Of a stretch of 41,465 nt of DNA, positions 40,807 to 41,465 are shown in pieces; the stretch's first letter is position 1; the number at the start of each line of letters is the position of its first letter. Made by a program: the position numbers and the translations under genes. The stretch is taken from NCBI GenBank assembly GCA_964346815.1, contig CAYFWF010000070.1, forward strand, positions 1-41,465. Direction: 5' to 3'. A model generated the notes under the pieces. The model was not told the origin of the DNA. It searched no databases and saw only the letters and a list, made by a program, of their open reading frames with translations. This stretch comes from CAYFWF01 sp964346815 (GTDB lineage Bacteria; Acidobacteriota; Aminicenantia; Aminicenantales; Aminicenantaceae).

Positions 40807-41465
40807 TGACTGTATTCAAGCAAAAAAGTCTGACAAGGAATTTAGCCCTTCTAATTCTTTTGTCTGGAGGTGTGTCATTATTTTTTTCTGATTCATTTTC
40901 TCAGAGACATACAGACTTAAAGAGCTGGTATAAGTCTGCCTTTAATTCTGGGGAAATGTTTCTAAAAAAAGGAGATTTTCAAAATGCAATAATTGAATTC
41001 AAAAAGAGTTTGAAGTTGGCTGAAGAAAATGGAAATGTAGAAGGTAGAATTATCAGCTCTATGCGGCTTGGTTTACTGTTTTGGAATATTGGTCAGCTCG
41101 ACCTTTCGACAGAATTCTATAAAAAAGCTCATAAAGAGGCAACGAAGTTAAAATTATGGCAATTAGAGCAAAAGTGTCAGCATTCACTTCGCATCTATGA
41201 ACATTATGCAAAAGGTAAGGAATATCGATTAACTGGTCAACATCAAAAATCAATTGAAAGCTTTCAGAATGCAATTATGTTATCAAGAGAGATCGATAGC
41301 ATCGCTCATGAGGCGAAATGCTTGCGTCAAATGAGCATTTCTTTCTGGGAAATGGATGATCTTAATGAGTTTTATGAATTGAATGCATATGCTCTTGAAC
41401 TTGCAAAAAAACTTAATCATAAAAAGGAAGAAGGTCGATGTTTAAACAATATCGGAGTTTTTTAT
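40803..41465 (+). CDS. Exported TPR-repeat protein, N-terminal 221 codons
   Basis: The gene runs off the right edge; the frame is open to the last base. It begins with basic residues and a hydrophobic segment (ALLILLSGGVSLFFSDSFSQ), so a signal peptide or membrane anchor is likely. TPR units follow: SAFNSGEMFLKKGDFQNAII and EFKKSLKLAEENGN, LGLLFWNIGQLDLSTEFYKK, AKGKEYRLTGQHQKSIESF, and a start of a fourth (EEGRCLNNIGVFY). I recall proteins with this kind of N-terminal TPR array that end in a CHAT caspase-like protease domain in Aminicenantes and cyanobacteria. The domain, if present, lies outside the window, so that is speculation. An alternative ATG at 40806 is equally possible. Confidence 0.82.
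   Translation, partial: MMTVFKQKSLTRNLALLILLSGGVSLFFSDSFSQRHTDLKSWYKSAFNSGEMFLKKGDFQNAIIEFKKSLKLAEENGNVEGRIISSMRLGLLFWNIGQLDLSTEFYKKAHKEATKLKLWQLEQKCQHSLRIYEHYAKGKEYRLTGQHQKSIESFQNAIMLSREIDSIAHEAKCLRQMSISFWEMDDLNEFYELNAYALELAKKLNHKKEEGRCLNNIGVFY

Noticed and set aside
1..41465. CRISPR array, insertion sequence or integrase gene
   Set aside because: No regularly spaced repeats, no transposase or tyrosine/serine recombinase motif was found on either strand.

Overview
The window looks like accessory-rich chromosome of a Gram-negative-type bacterium of the Acidobacteriota / Candidatus Aminicenantes kind. This is inferred from content, not from a search: zinc-ribbon Ser/Thr kinases fused to TolB-like and TPR domains, TPR plus PD40 propeller proteins, a 6-bladed propeller protein, a DUF5916-type outer-membrane protein, DUF4412, and many secreted S9, serine-hydrolase, M49 and P1 peptidases. 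Most genes have moderate G+C; the S9 peptidase gene at 2287-4236 is visibly richer in G+C. No rRNA, CRISPR array, transposase or integrase is visible.

Layout. 1-1.7 kb: the start of a secreted PD40 propeller protein and a small membrane protein. 1.9-4.5 kb: a tRNA-Thr(CGT) 3' fragment with flanking palindromic and tandem repeats (probable old attachment site), the G+C-rich S9 peptidase, and a truncated methyltransferase whose end abuts it. 4.7-14.4 kb, all on minus: O-methyltransferase, EreA/ChaN-like secreted protein, class IIIb-type adenylate cyclase, TPR-PD40 protein, and a histidine kinase/response regulator pair. 15-19.9 kb: nucleotidyltransferase plus small partner protein, amidase, 6-bladed propeller protein and radical-SAM enzyme. 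20.1-25.6 kb: DUF5916 protein with a missing standard start codon, a PIN/Phd toxin-antitoxin pair with a visible operator, an NTF2-like protein and a serine hydrolase. 25.7-32.8 kb: two paralogous zinc-ribbon kinase-TolB-TPR genes, the first broken by one in-frame TAA, separated by a convergent DUF4412 gene. 33-40.6 kb: S9 peptidase, serine hydrolase, M49-like lipoprotein, and an operon of a P1 aminopeptidase and an Asp/Glu-type racemase. The window closes in a secreted TPR protein.

The most notable structure lies between the genes. (1) Seven intergenic copies of a palindromic repeat, two of them inside a longer element of about 190-200 bp. (2) Four short fragments matching the C-terminal tail of the TPR-kinase protein, each just 3' of an unrelated minus-strand gene. 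(3) A promoter-leader module present three times: at both kinase genes, and in front of a 22-codon kinase stub just upstream of the serine-hydrolase gene at 35413, which may now use it. Together these suggest repeated duplication, decay and replacement of kinase-TPR genes at this locus.

Functionally the window joins signalling (two-component system, cAMP, Ser/Thr kinases) with extracytoplasmic peptide breakdown, including enzymes suited to D-amino-acid peptides. Several start codons were moved from the longest reading frame to an internal ATG with a good ribosome-binding site and signal peptide; each case is noted in its entry.
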